DNA of 64,000 nucleotides from Thalassospira tepidiphila MCCC 1A03514 (GTDB lineage: Bacteria > Pseudomonadota > Alphaproteobacteria > Rhodospirillales > Thalassospiraceae): positions 575,121 through 639,120 of the forward strand of contig NZ_JPVZ01000003.1 of NCBI RefSeq assembly GCF_001662875.1. The letters run 5' to 3'. Positions 15,776 to 24,086 of this stretch are shown piece by piece. The translations under genes and the position numbers were made by a program. The notes below the pieces were generated by a model. It was not told the origin of the DNA. It was given only the letters and a program-made list of their open reading frames with translations, and did not search any database. Numbering within the stretch: position 1 is the stretch's first letter; every line of letters starts with the position of its first letter.

Positions 15776-17368
15776 TTATTTCAGGTTGATGCGACCCTTG
15801 GTCGTCGGGGTCAGTGGCGAATTAAGCCCGATATAGTCGGCAACAGCCTGTTCAAGGTTCGGTCCGAAGTCATAAACATCGGTGGCATTATCCCGGAACA
15901 GGGCGTAGCCATCACCGCCATTGCGCATGAAGTCGTTGGAAACAACGCCATACATTTTGCCGGTCTCGATCGGCACGAAGCCGTTACCATCGGCAACCAT
16001 GACGTTTGAAACACGCGATCCGGCAGGTTGCGAAAGATCAAGGTCAAATTTCAGGCCCGCAACCTGCGGAAACTGGCCTTTGCCTTCCTCGACAAGCGAT
16101 ACACCATGTTCAAGCGACGCAACGATATCCGCACCGGAAAGCTTGAAGGTTGCCAAGGCGTTCTGGAACGGAAGAACCGTCAGGACTTCACCCATGGTAA
16201 CCGTGCCTTCATCGATGCTTGCACGCACACCGCCGCCATTCTGAATGGCGATCTGATAGTCATCACCAGCTTTCCAAAGCATCGCATCAGCAACCAACGA
16301 ACCCATGGAACATTCCATCTTGCGGCAGATCTCGCGCGATCCATCTGCAGGTGCCGTGAAGCTGCCAACTTCAAGGGTGCGAACGGCATCAACCTGACCG
16401 CTGGCTTCAGAGATAACGGCAAGAACGTCCTCGGCCGGTTTGATGCTGGCATCAAGGGCAATCGGATCACCCGACCATGAGGTTGCCACACCGGCATCAT
16501 CAAATGTGACGTTCAGGTCGCCAAGGTAACGGCTGTAGGCATAGGCTTGGACGATCAGAACAGGTTTGCCATCGGCACCATTTTTGACGACCGGGTAGGG
16601 ATGGGATGCCTTGTCATCACTATTGGAAAACAGAAGATGGTCATGACCGCCGACAATTACGTCAACACCAGTCACATCGCTGACATACTCAAAATCGGCG
16701 TATGAGCCCGAATGGCTGAGAGCGACAATTTTGTTGATGCCCTGGGCGGTCAAGCGATCGACCGAGTTTTGCAGCGATTGTGCAAGGTCGTTGAACTTGA
16801 CGTTCGGACCCGCACTTGAAATATCGGCCGTTTCCGGTGTTGTCAGCCCGACGATACCAATGCGTTCACCGCCAACCGTGATGATGGTTTCAGGCTTGAT
16901 CAGTTCGTTCAGCCCATCAGTGGTCGCTTCGATGTTGGCCGACAGAATAGGGGTAAGGCTTTTTTTGATGAAGCTTGCCAGGACGTCCGGGCCGTCATCA
17001 AACTCGTGGTTGCCAACCGCCATTGCATCATAATCAACAAGGTTCATCAGCTCCGCCGTCAGCGAACCCTTGTAAGTCGAATAGTAAAGGGACCCCTGGA
17101 ACTGATCACCTGCATCGACAACCAGAACATTGCCGCCTTCGGCACGGGCGTCACGAATGGCCGTGGCAAGACGGCCATAGCCGCCAAAGCACTTGCCTTC
17201 GGCATCATCCTCGGCACTGCAGGTGTTATTGTATTTTGTGACCGATTCAACGCGGTCATGGACGTCATTGGTATGGATCAGACGCAAATCATAATCGGCC
17301 AACGCGCTTCCGGCACCAAGGCTGAGCATGGTGCAGGCCGACAGCAGCCCTGCAATTGTTCTTTTCAT
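15776..17368 (-). CDS. Secreted 5'-nucleotidase / UDP-sugar hydrolase family
   Basis: A 530-residue periplasmic metallophosphoesterase of the UshA/5'-nucleotidase family. A signal peptide (GLLSACTMLSLGAGSALA) is followed by the metal-binding motifs DLRLIHTNDVHDR, VVDAGDQFQGS, AVGNHEFDDG and GGHDHLLFSN. The C-terminal substrate domain contains IAIQNGGGVRASID and DFMRNGGDGYALF. The enzyme releases nucleosides and phosphate from extracellular nucleotides. ATG 17368 is chosen for its ribosome site (GGAGAACAGGA) and signal peptide; eight further in-frame codons lie upstream. It is divergent from the nucleoside ABC importer, which would take up its products. Confidence 0.92.
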   Translation of the reverse strand: MKRTIAGLLSACTMLSLGAGSALADYDLRLIHTNDVHDRVESVTKYNNTCSAEDDAEGKCFGGYGRLATAIRDARAEGGNVLVVDAGDQFQGSLYYSTYKGSLTAELMNLVDYDAMAVGNHEFDDGPDVLASFIKKSLTPILSANIEATTDGLNELIKPETIITVGGERIGIVGLTTPETADISSAGPNVKFNDLAQSLQNSVDRLTAQGINKIVALSHSGSYADFEYVSDVTGVDVIVGGHDHLLFSNSDDKASHPYPVVKNGADGKPVLIVQAYAYSRYLGDLNVTFDDAGVATSWSGDPIALDASIKPAEDVLAVISEASGQVDAVRTLEVGSFTAPADGSREICRKMECSMGSLVADAMLWKAGDDYQIAIQNGGGVRASIDEGTVTMGEVLTVLPFQNALATFKLSGADIVASLEHGVSLVEEGKGQFPQVAGLKFDLDLSQPAGSRVSNVMVADGNGFVPIETGKMYGVVSNDFMRNGGDGYALFRDNATDVYDFGPNLEQAVADYIGLNSPLTPTTKGRINLK

Positions 17369-17400
17369 TCCTGTTCTCCAACAATAATCCACTCTTCCTG

Positions 17401-17412
17401 TCCCGATCGGGA
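17401..17412. promoter_or_regulatory. Palindrome upstream of 5'-nucleotidase gene
   Basis: TCCCGATCGGGA is a perfect 12-bp palindrome, 33 bp before the start codon on the minus strand. It could be a repressor site in the untranslated leader. Confidence 0.35.
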
Positions 17413-17752
17413 GGGAAAGTATGAAAATGCAAATCTGTGGGTCGGAAAATCTTTGCCCCGCGGAATGCTAGCACCAAACTCTCGCGAACGGTATGTCCGG
17501 TTGTTGACGGTGTGGTTAAAATTACACATCGGTTGTGGTCGTAGGTCCGCACCGGTTCATTTATGTCGGGAAGAATCGGAAACGCACCAATTTCAATCAT
17601 TCGAGGTTCAATGGTCCCGATTTGGTGCCATTTACGCGTATCGACAAAGATAAATTACCGTGCAGAAAAGTTTGGTTCAGGTTTGAGCCTGATCGGCCCG
17701 AAACTAAGGGAAACCCCGCAGATATGCGATTTGAAGTTCCGGTTGTAGTGCA

Positions 17753-17880
17753 TTGGTGCTGACCAAGTGGACAGGTCTCTGCAACGTGTTGCGTGCTCAG
17801 CTATTTACAGGGCACTATATTTTGTAGTTACCATGAGCATTCGCAGCATGCCAAACCGCGCTGCATTGGTCCTTGACCAA
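17753..17880. promoter_or_regulatory. Twin TTGGT/ACCAA dyads flanking a -10 box
   Basis: Site 1 (17753-17766) is TTGGT-GCTG-ACCAA and site 2 (17866-17880) is TTGGT-CCTTG-ACCAA. Both are preceded by TGCA and contain TGACCAA. They lie about 113 bp apart, on either side of TATATT (17816-17821), 111 and 225 bp or more upstream of the importer gene. The layout suggests a repressor working from two sites. Confidence 0.45.
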
Positions 17881-17990
17881 CGCCGCTTTGCTTATGTTGC
17901 GAGACATGTGTTTTCGATGAGGGAGTTCCGCCAAACAAGATGGGCATTGGCGGAAAGATAATCAGAATTCAAACAAAGAAGGGCATCGGA

Positions 17991-18986
17991 ATGAAAAAGC
18001 TTCTGACCTCGGTGGTCGCGGCTGTTGCTTGCTATGCAGGCGTTGCTTCGGCTGCAGAAATCAATCCGGCTGTGGTTTACGATCTTGGTGGTCGTTTTGA
18101 CCGCTCATTCAACCAAGCGGCATACACGGGTGCCGAGAAGTACAAGGAAGACACCGGTACTGAGTATCGTGACTTCGAAATCCAGAACGATTCACAGCGC
18201 GAGCAGGCAATGCGCAACTTTGCGCGCCGCGGCATGAATCCGATTGTTGCGATTGGTTTTTCCCAGGCTTCTGCACTTGAAAAAGTCGCAAAAGAATTCC
18301 CTGAAACCAAATTCACCATTGTTGACATGGTTGTAGACCTGCCGAACGTTCAGTCGGTGGTTTTCAAGGAACATGAAGGTTCGTTCCTTGTCGGTGTTCT
18401 TGCGGCTATGGCATCTGAAACCGGCAAAGTCGGTTTCGTTGGTGGTATGGACATTCCGCTTATCCGCAAATTCGCCTGCGGTTACGCACAGGGCGTAAAA
18501 TATTCGAACGGTGACGCCGAAGTCTTCCAGAACATGACTGGCACTACCGGTGCGGCCTGGAACGATCCGGTAAAGGGTGGTGAACTTGCGAAATCGCAGT
18601 TCGACCGCGGCGCGGATGTTGTTTACCATGCTGCAGGTGGTACTGGCGTTGGTGTGCTTCAGGCTGCTGCAGATGCCGGTAAACTCGGCATTGGTGTGGA
18701 CTCCAACCAGAACGGCCTGCATCCGGGTTCGGTTCTGACGTCTATGCTGAAACGCGTTGACGTTGCTGTTTACGAAGCTTTCGAGGCTGCTGCCAACGAT
18801 ACCTGGGAGCCGGGCCTGACCATTCTGGGTCTTGCAGAAGGCGGCGTTGATTGGGCACTTGATGAAAACAACGAAAGCCTGGTCACCGACGAGATGAAAG
18901 CAGCCGTTGCCGAGGCCAAGGAAGCAATCATTTCCGGGAACCTTGAAGTACACGATTACATGAGCGATAGCGCCTGCCCAATGTAA
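17991..18986 (+). CDS. BMP family nucleoside-binding protein (ABC importer)
   Basis: A 331-residue periplasmic binding protein with a signal peptide (SVVAAVACYAGVASA) and the BMP/PnrA family signature AVVYDLGGRFDRSFNQAAY right after it, then NGLHPGSVLTSMLKRVDVAV near the C-terminus. Members (PnrA, BmpA-type) bind purine and pyrimidine nucleosides. There is no lipobox cysteine, so it is a soluble periplasmic form. ATG 17991 is chosen for the signal peptide; the frame is open from 17940. It is the first gene of a run with an ATPase and two permeases, then cdd and nucleoside phosphorylases, which strongly supports nucleosides as substrate. Confidence 0.9.
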   Translation: MKKLLTSVVAAVACYAGVASAAEINPAVVYDLGGRFDRSFNQAAYTGAEKYKEDTGTEYRDFEIQNDSQREQAMRNFARRGMNPIVAIGFSQASALEKVAKEFPETKFTIVDMVVDLPNVQSVVFKEHEGSFLVGVLAAMASETGKVGFVGGMDIPLIRKFACGYAQGVKYSNGDAEVFQNMTGTTGAAWNDPVKGGELAKSQFDRGADVVYHAAGGTGVGVLQAAADAGKLGIGVDSNQNGLHPGSVLTSMLKRVDVAVYEAFEAAANDTWEPGLTILGLAEGGVDWALDENNESLVTDEMKAAVAEAKEAIISGNLEVHDYMSDSACPM

Positions 18987-19017
18987 GGCAGACGTCAAAG
19001 CAAATCGGGGATTTGTC

Positions 19018-20613
19018 GTGTCGGATACGATGCATCAAATGCACGGCGCCGGGGAAACCGGTGCCGTGCAACCCGCTATTGAACTGCGCGGTATAGACAA
19101 GCGGTTCGGTGCGGTACATGCCAATAAAGAAATCGACCTTAAGGTCGACAAAGGAACTATCCACGGAATCGTGGGCGAAAATGGGGCTGGTAAATCGACC
19201 CTGATGAGTATTCTGTACGGCTTTTATCAGGCCGATGCAGGAACCATTCACGTCGATGGCAAGCTCTGTGAAATCAACGGATCAGAAGACGCGATCGCGG
19301 TCGGGATCGGGATGGTTCACCAGCATTTCATGTTGGTTGAGACGTTCTCGGTGCTTGAAAACGTTATTCTTGGCGTCGAAGGCGGTGCTGTTCTGCGCGA
19401 TGGTGTTGAAAAGGCACGCGAAGAACTCAAACGTCTAGAACGCGAATATTCGCTCAACATCGATCCGGATGCCATCGTGGGTGATCTATCGGTTGGGCTC
19501 CAGCAACGTGTGGAAATCCTAAAAGCGCTCTATCGCGGGGCGGAAATTCTTATTCTGGATGAGCCGACCGGTGTTCTGACACCCCAAGAAGCAGACCACC
19601 TTTTCAGAATTCTTGATACCCTTAAAGAACAGGGCAAGACGGTTGTTCTGATTACCCATAAACTGCGCGAAATCATGGCCGCAACGGACAATGTTTCTGT
19701 CATGCGCCAGGGCGCAATGGTGGCACATCGCAAGACAGCCGAAACCAGCCCGGAAGAACTATCGGAATTAATGGTCGGCCGTAAGGTATTGCTACGCCTT
19801 GAAAAAGGTGAAGCCAAACCGGCTGCGACAGTGCTGAAAGTTGATAATCTTTGTGTTGATAATGCCCAGGGCGTTCGCAAGGTCAAAAATGCGACCTTTA
19901 CCGTGCGCGCAGGCGAAATTGTCGGCATTGCCGGGGTATCCGGCAATGGGCAGAGTGAGCTGCTTGAAGCGCTTGGTGGAATCAGATCTGCCAGCGAAGG
20001 GACCGTGGAACTAAACGGGCAGGATGTAACGCCGGGCAAAGGTGTTGATGCCGCAGAGCTTCGTCGTCGCGGTGTCGCGCATGTGCCCGAGGATCGCCAT
20101 CGCATGGCGATGGTCACGGCCTTTTCAGCCAAAGAGGCGGCCATTCTTGGCTATGAAGATGATCCAGCCTATCAAAAGGGTGGGCTTCTGGATTGGGATG
20201 CTATTTCAGCTGCCACAGCCAATATGATGTCAGAATTTGACGTTCGTCCGGACAATCCGGACTTGAAAGCTGCCAATTTCTCGGGCGGTAATCAGCAGAA
20301 GCTTGTTCTGGCGCGTGAAATCATGCGTGATCCGGAATTGCTTCTGGTGGGCCAGCCGACCCGTGGTGTCGATATCGGTGCCATTGAATTCATTCACAAA
20401 CGTATTGTCGCCATGCGGGATGCTGGCAAAGCCGTCCTTTTGGTGTCAGTGGAGCTTGACGAGATTATGTCGCTTGCCGACCGCATTCTGGTGATGTGCG
20501 ATGGGGCCATCATTGGTGAAGTTGCCGCATCCGAGGCAAATGAACGCGTGCTTGGTCTAATGATGGCGGGCGTTGACCCAAATGAAGCCAAGGCAGCGGA
20601 GGGGCAGGCATGA
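19018..20613 (+). CDS. Nucleoside ABC transporter ATP-binding protein (double ABC)
   Basis: A 531-residue ATPase with two fused ABC domains, as in RbsA/NupA-type importers. First domain: Walker A GENGAGKST (about residue 58), signature LSVGLQQRVEIL, Walker B ILILDEPTGVL. Second domain: degenerate Walker A region GVSGNGQSELLEAL and signature FSGGNQQKLVLAREI. The start is GTG at 19018, 31 bp after the binding-protein stop, and the stop overlaps the next permease by 4 bp. It powers import by the permeases at 20610 and 21728. Confidence 0.92.
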   Translation: MSDTMHQMHGAGETGAVQPAIELRGIDKRFGAVHANKEIDLKVDKGTIHGIVGENGAGKSTLMSILYGFYQADAGTIHVDGKLCEINGSEDAIAVGIGMVHQHFMLVETFSVLENVILGVEGGAVLRDGVEKAREELKRLEREYSLNIDPDAIVGDLSVGLQQRVEILKALYRGAEILILDEPTGVLTPQEADHLFRILDTLKEQGKTVVLITHKLREIMAATDNVSVMRQGAMVAHRKTAETSPEELSELMVGRKVLLRLEKGEAKPAATVLKVDNLCVDNAQGVRKVKNATFTVRAGEIVGIAGVSGNGQSELLEALGGIRSASEGTVELNGQDVTPGKGVDAAELRRRGVAHVPEDRHRMAMVTAFSAKEAAILGYEDDPAYQKGGLLDWDAISAATANMMSEFDVRPDNPDLKAANFSGGNQQKLVLAREIMRDPELLLVGQPTRGVDIGAIEFIHKRIVAMRDAGKAVLLVSVELDEIMSLADRILVMCDGAIIGEVAASEANERVLGLMMAGVDPNEAKAAEGQA

Positions 20614-21728
20614 GCAAGACTGTCGAACTGCCGCGCTGGATTGATGTGGGCGCCTTGCCTTTGCTGAACCTGCTGTTGGCCCTTGTTGTGTCCGGGCTTG
20701 TGGTTCTGGCGATTGGTGAAAACCCGATTCAGGTGGTTGAAATCCTGCTTTATGGCGCATTTGGCTATGAAGAGGCATGGGGTTATACGCTTTATTACAC
20801 CACCAACTTCATCTTTACCGGCCTTGCCTTTGCCGTCGCGTTCCATTGCGGCTTGTTTAACATCGGCGCCGAAGGGCAGGCCTATATCGGTGGCCTTGGT
20901 GTAACGTTGGCCGCCCTTTATCTCGATTTCCTGCCATTCCCGATCATGCTGGTTGTGGCGATGTTGGCGGCGATGATTTTTGGCGCGGCGTGGGCATATA
21001 TCCCGGCCTACTTGCAGGCGCGTCGCGGATCGCACGTCGTGATCACGACGATCATGTTCAACTTCATCGCCTCATCGCTGATGGTGTATCTGCTGGTCAA
21101 TGTGCTTCGTCCGGAAGGCTCGATGACGCCCGAAAGCGAACAGATCGCCGAACATTTGCGATTGCCATTTATTCATGACATTGCAGGCGCGCTTGGCATT
21201 GAGATGGCCTCAAGCCCGCTGAACCTGTCATTTGTTTATGCAATCGTCATCAGCGTCATGGTCTGGCTGTTTATCTGGCACACCCGTTGGGGCTATGCCA
21301 TCCGGACAGTCGGTGCCAATGCTGTGGCGGCAACCTATGCCGGGCTTGAGCCCGGGCGTTTTATCATCATCGCGATGATGATCTCAGGTGCGCTGTCATC
21401 CTTCGTGGCGCTAAACGAAGTCATGGGTGTTCAACACCGCCTGCTGATTGATTTCACCGCCGGATATGGCTTTGTCGGCATTGCTGTGGCGCTGATGGGG
21501 CGCAACCATCCGTTTGGCATCTTCCTTGCGGCTTTGCTATTCGGGATGCTCTATCAGGGCGGGGCGGAGCTTTCATTTGAAATTCCGACCATCTCGAATG
21601 ACATGGTCGTGGTTATTCAGGGGCTTGTCATCCTGTTTACCGGGGCGATGGAACACATGTTCCGTCCGCGCGTGACAAAGATCTATACAGCCTGGCGTCT
21701 GCACCAGGATGCCGGGGAGGCCGCATAA
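20610..21728 (+). CDS. Nucleoside ABC transporter permease 1
   Basis: A 372-residue inner-membrane permease of the branched-chain/ribose-like permease family (YufP/NupP type) with about nine membrane segments. Characteristic stretches are FHCGLFNIGAEGQAYIGGLG (about residue 80) and IAVALMGRNHPFGIFLAALL near the C-terminus. The start overlaps the ATPase stop (ATGA) and the TAATG junction with the next permease overlaps by one base, so translation is coupled through the operon. Confidence 0.9.
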   Translation: MSKTVELPRWIDVGALPLLNLLLALVVSGLVVLAIGENPIQVVEILLYGAFGYEEAWGYTLYYTTNFIFTGLAFAVAFHCGLFNIGAEGQAYIGGLGVTLAALYLDFLPFPIMLVVAMLAAMIFGAAWAYIPAYLQARRGSHVVITTIMFNFIASSLMVYLLVNVLRPEGSMTPESEQIAEHLRLPFIHDIAGALGIEMASSPLNLSFVYAIVISVMVWLFIWHTRWGYAIRTVGANAVAATYAGLEPGRFIIIAMMISGALSSFVALNEVMGVQHRLLIDFTAGYGFVGIAVALMGRNHPFGIFLAALLFGMLYQGGAELSFEIPTISNDMVVVIQGLVILFTGAMEHMFRPRVTKIYTAWRLHQDAGEAA

Positions 21729-22699
21729 TGGATACATTTCAGCTGATTATCCTGTTGCTTGATGCAACGCTGCGGACCTCGACACCGCTTATTCTTGCGG
21801 CCCTTGCGGGCATGTTTTCCGAACGGTCCGGGACGATTAACCTTGCCCTTGAAGGCATGATGCTGGGCGGGGCGTTTTCGGCTGCTGCGGTTGCCTTCTA
21901 TGTCGGAAGCCCGTGGGTCGGGCTTCTGGCCGCGATTGCAACCACGATTGCGCTTTCGCTTCTGCATGGGTTTGCCTGCATCACGCACAAGGGCAACCAA
22001 GTGGTTTCGGGCATGGCGATCAATATCCTGATGTCGGGTCTGACCGCCCTTGTCGGGATTGCACTTTTCGCACAGGGCGGCAAAACGCCAGCACTTGATA
22101 AAGGATCGCGTTTCCAGCCGATCACGTTCCCGGGTGCCGACGCCGTTCAGGACGTTCCGGTTCTGGGCCTGATTTATTCGGAACTGCTGAGCGGTCATAA
22201 CATTCTGGTTTATGTCGCCTTCCTTGCCGTTCCGGCAGCCTGGTGGGTGATGTATCGCACCCGGTTTGGCTTGCGTCTGCGCGCGGTTGGTGAAAACCCG
22301 GGCGCAGTTGATACGGCCGGCATTGGCGTTGTTGCGATGCGCTATCGCGCCGTGATTTGCAGTGGCGTGCTTGTTGGCATGTCAGGAGCGTATCTTTCGA
22401 CTGCGCAAGGCGCATCATTCCTCCAGGACATGACCGCAGGCAAAGGCTATATCGCGCTGGCGGCCATGGTGTTTGGCAAGTGGCGTCCGTTCCCGGCATT
22501 GGCAGCCTGTCTGCTGTTTGGCTTCCTTGATGCGGCAGCCACACGTTTGCAGGGTGTCGTTCTGCCCGGTATCGGCGAAGTGCCGGTCCAGTTGGTGCAG
22601 GCATTGCCCTATATCCTGACGGTCATTCTTCTGGCTGGGTTTATTGGCCGGGCCATTCCGCCAAAGGCGCTTGGTCGGGCATACGTCAAGGAACGCTGA
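21728..22699 (+). CDS. Nucleoside ABC transporter permease 2
   Basis: A 323-residue inner-membrane permease, the partner of the preceding one (YufQ/NupQ type). Family stretches are FSERSGTINLALEGMMLGGA (about residue 35) and DMTAGKGYIALAAMVFGKW (about residue 235). It shares one base with the end of permease 1. Together with the BMP binding protein and double ATPase it completes the importer. A long-loop hairpin follows 8 bp after the stop, before cdd. Confidence 0.9.
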   Translation: MDTFQLIILLLDATLRTSTPLILAALAGMFSERSGTINLALEGMMLGGAFSAAAVAFYVGSPWVGLLAAIATTIALSLLHGFACITHKGNQVVSGMAINILMSGLTALVGIALFAQGGKTPALDKGSRFQPITFPGADAVQDVPVLGLIYSELLSGHNILVYVAFLAVPAAWWVMYRTRFGLRLRAVGENPGAVDTAGIGVVAMRYRAVICSGVLVGMSGAYLSTAQGASFLQDMTAGKGYIALAAMVFGKWRPFPALAACLLFGFLDAAATRLQGVVLPGIGEVPVQLVQALPYILTVILLAGFIGRAIPPKALGRAYVKER

Positions 22700-22706
22700 G
22701 CTTTTC

Positions 22707-22754
22707 GTGGTTCGGGTCTCGACCTATGATACAGGCAGTCCCGAACCACATTTT
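22707..22754 (+). terminator. Long-loop hairpin between importer and cdd
   Basis: A perfect 10-bp stem, GTGGTTCGGG (22707-22716) and CCCGAACCAC (22740-22749), with a 23-nt loop and ATTTTT after it. It may partly terminate the importer transcript, letting importer and catabolic genes be expressed at different levels. Confidence 0.5.
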
Positions 22755-22810
22755 TCCAAAAATATGCGCTTTGGTCAGGCGCGATAGGTAATCAAAACAG
22801 GATCAAACAA

Positions 22811-23224
22811 ATGGTTGCTCATAAACAGGCTCCGCGCGATCTGATTGACGCGGCTCTTGCGGCTCGTGACAAGGCATATGCGCCTTACTCGAACTTCTTT
22901 GTCGGTGCTGCGTTGCGCACGACTGAGGGCAAGATCGTTTCGGGCTGCAATGTTGAAAATGCGGCATATCCCGAAGGCGTCTGTGCAGAGGCCGGCGCGA
23001 TTTCGGCAATGGTACTGTCAGGGGAAACCCGTTTTGACGAGATCGTCGTTGTCGGGCTGGGCGATATCGCCTGTACCCCGTGTGGCGGGTGCCGCCAGAA
23101 GATTCGCGAATTTACCGGTCCCGATGCGACCATCTTCATCATCAATGATGCCGGTGAAACGCTTCTGACGCTTAGCCGTGAAGAACTTATTCCCCATTCC
23201 TTCGGGCCGGAGAACCTCAAATGA
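22811..23224 (+). CDS. cdd: Cytidine deaminase
   Basis: A 137-residue homotetrameric-type cytidine deaminase. The zinc and catalytic motif is GVCAEAGAISAM (Cys and Glu, about residue 57) with TPCGGCRQ about 33 residues later supplying the other two zinc cysteines; CNVENAAYPEG precedes them as usual. It converts cytidine and deoxycytidine to uridine and deoxyuridine. An AGGA site precedes the ATG and its stop overlaps the next start (ATGA). It lies in the nucleoside operon between importer and phosphorylases. Confidence 0.95.
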   Translation: MVAHKQAPRDLIDAALAARDKAYAPYSNFFVGAALRTTEGKIVSGCNVENAAYPEGVCAEAGAISAMVLSGETRFDEIVVVGLGDIACTPCGGCRQKIREFTGPDATIFIINDAGETLLTLSREELIPHSFGPENLK

Positions 23225-24027
23225 GCAATGTAAAAGCAGCGCTTGACGTCATTGCCGCCAAGGCGCCGGGTTTCAAGGCCGAAGTTGCGTTGGTTCTGGG
23301 CAGCGGACTTGGTGGTGTGGTTGACGCCGTAAGTGATGCAATCAGCATTGCCTACGAAGAATTGCCGGGGTTCCCGCGCCCGACCGTGGTCGGACATGGC
23401 GGGACACTTGTTCTTGGCCGTATTGGCGGTGTGTCCGTTGCTGTAATGCAGGGGCGGGCGCATTATTACGAGCATGGCCGATCGGATCTGATGGCCGAAC
23501 CGCTTGAAATTCTGCGCGAACTTGGCGCAGAACGTCTGCTTTTGACCAATGCTGCGGGTTCACTGATCCCTGAGGCCGTACCGGGCAGTCTGATGCTGAT
23601 TACTGATCATATCAGCCTGTTTGGTCCCAATCCGTTGATCGGCTATCACGGTAATGACCGTTTCGTCGGCATGGATGTGCCTTATGATCCTGAAATCGGG
23701 TCTGGGCTGCATGGTGCGGCGGCCAAGCTGGGCATCAAACTGTTCGAGGGAACCTATTGCTGGTGCACCGGGCCAAGCTTTGAGACGCCAGCGGAAATCC
23801 GCGCACTCAAGATTCTTGGCGCGGATGCGGTCGGCATGTCGACCGTGCCGGAAAACATTCTGGCCCGCCGTCTTGGATTCAAGGTGGCCGCGGTTTCAAA
23901 CATCACCAATCTGGCCGCTGGCATGAGCGCGACACCGCTTAGCCACGAGCAGACATTGGAAATGTCGAAAGCCGGTTCGGCCAATCTTATCAAGATATTG
24001 CTGCAATATTTTTCAAGCGCTTCCTGA
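23221..24027 (+). CDS. punA: Purine-nucleoside phosphorylase (trimeric class)
   Basis: A 268-residue phosphorylase of the low-molecular-mass trimeric PNP family. Phosphate-binding VLGSGLGGV (about residue 26), GHGGTLVLG, MQGRAHYYEHG and the family signature GADAVGMSTVPENILARRLG (about residue 200) are all present. It splits inosine and guanosine with phosphate into base and ribose 1-phosphate. Translation is coupled to cdd by a 4-bp overlap. A small perfect hairpin TGAAGTC-GTGT-GACTTCA starts at its stop codon (24025-24042). Fine substrate preference (inosine, guanosine, xanthosine) is not readable from the sequence. Confidence 0.92.
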   Translation: MSNVKAALDVIAAKAPGFKAEVALVLGSGLGGVVDAVSDAISIAYEELPGFPRPTVVGHGGTLVLGRIGGVSVAVMQGRAHYYEHGRSDLMAEPLEILRELGAERLLLTNAAGSLIPEAVPGSLMLITDHISLFGPNPLIGYHGNDRFVGMDVPYDPEIGSGLHGAAAKLGIKLFEGTYCWCTGPSFETPAEIRALKILGADAVGMSTVPENILARRLGFKVAAVSNITNLAAGMSATPLSHEQTLEMSKAGSANLIKILLQYFSSAS

Positions 24028-24086
24028 AGTCGTGTGACTTCAAAGCGTCTTATTTGAATTAACGACACGTGCGCAGGAGACAGCAC

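Larger units (their letters stand above)
17369..17990. other. Divergent control region, 5'-nucleotidase / nucleoside importer
   Basis: A 622-bp stretch with no supported gene. It holds a 12-bp palindrome (17401-17412) near the 5'-nucleotidase start, two related TTGGT/ACCAA dyads (17753-17766, 17866-17880) and a TATATT -10-like box at 17816-17821 between them. No riboswitch was recognised. Confidence 0.55.

Noticed and set aside
17767..17961. 64-codon plus-strand frame upstream of the BMP gene
   Set aside because: Unconvincing composition, no ribosome site, lies across the control region.
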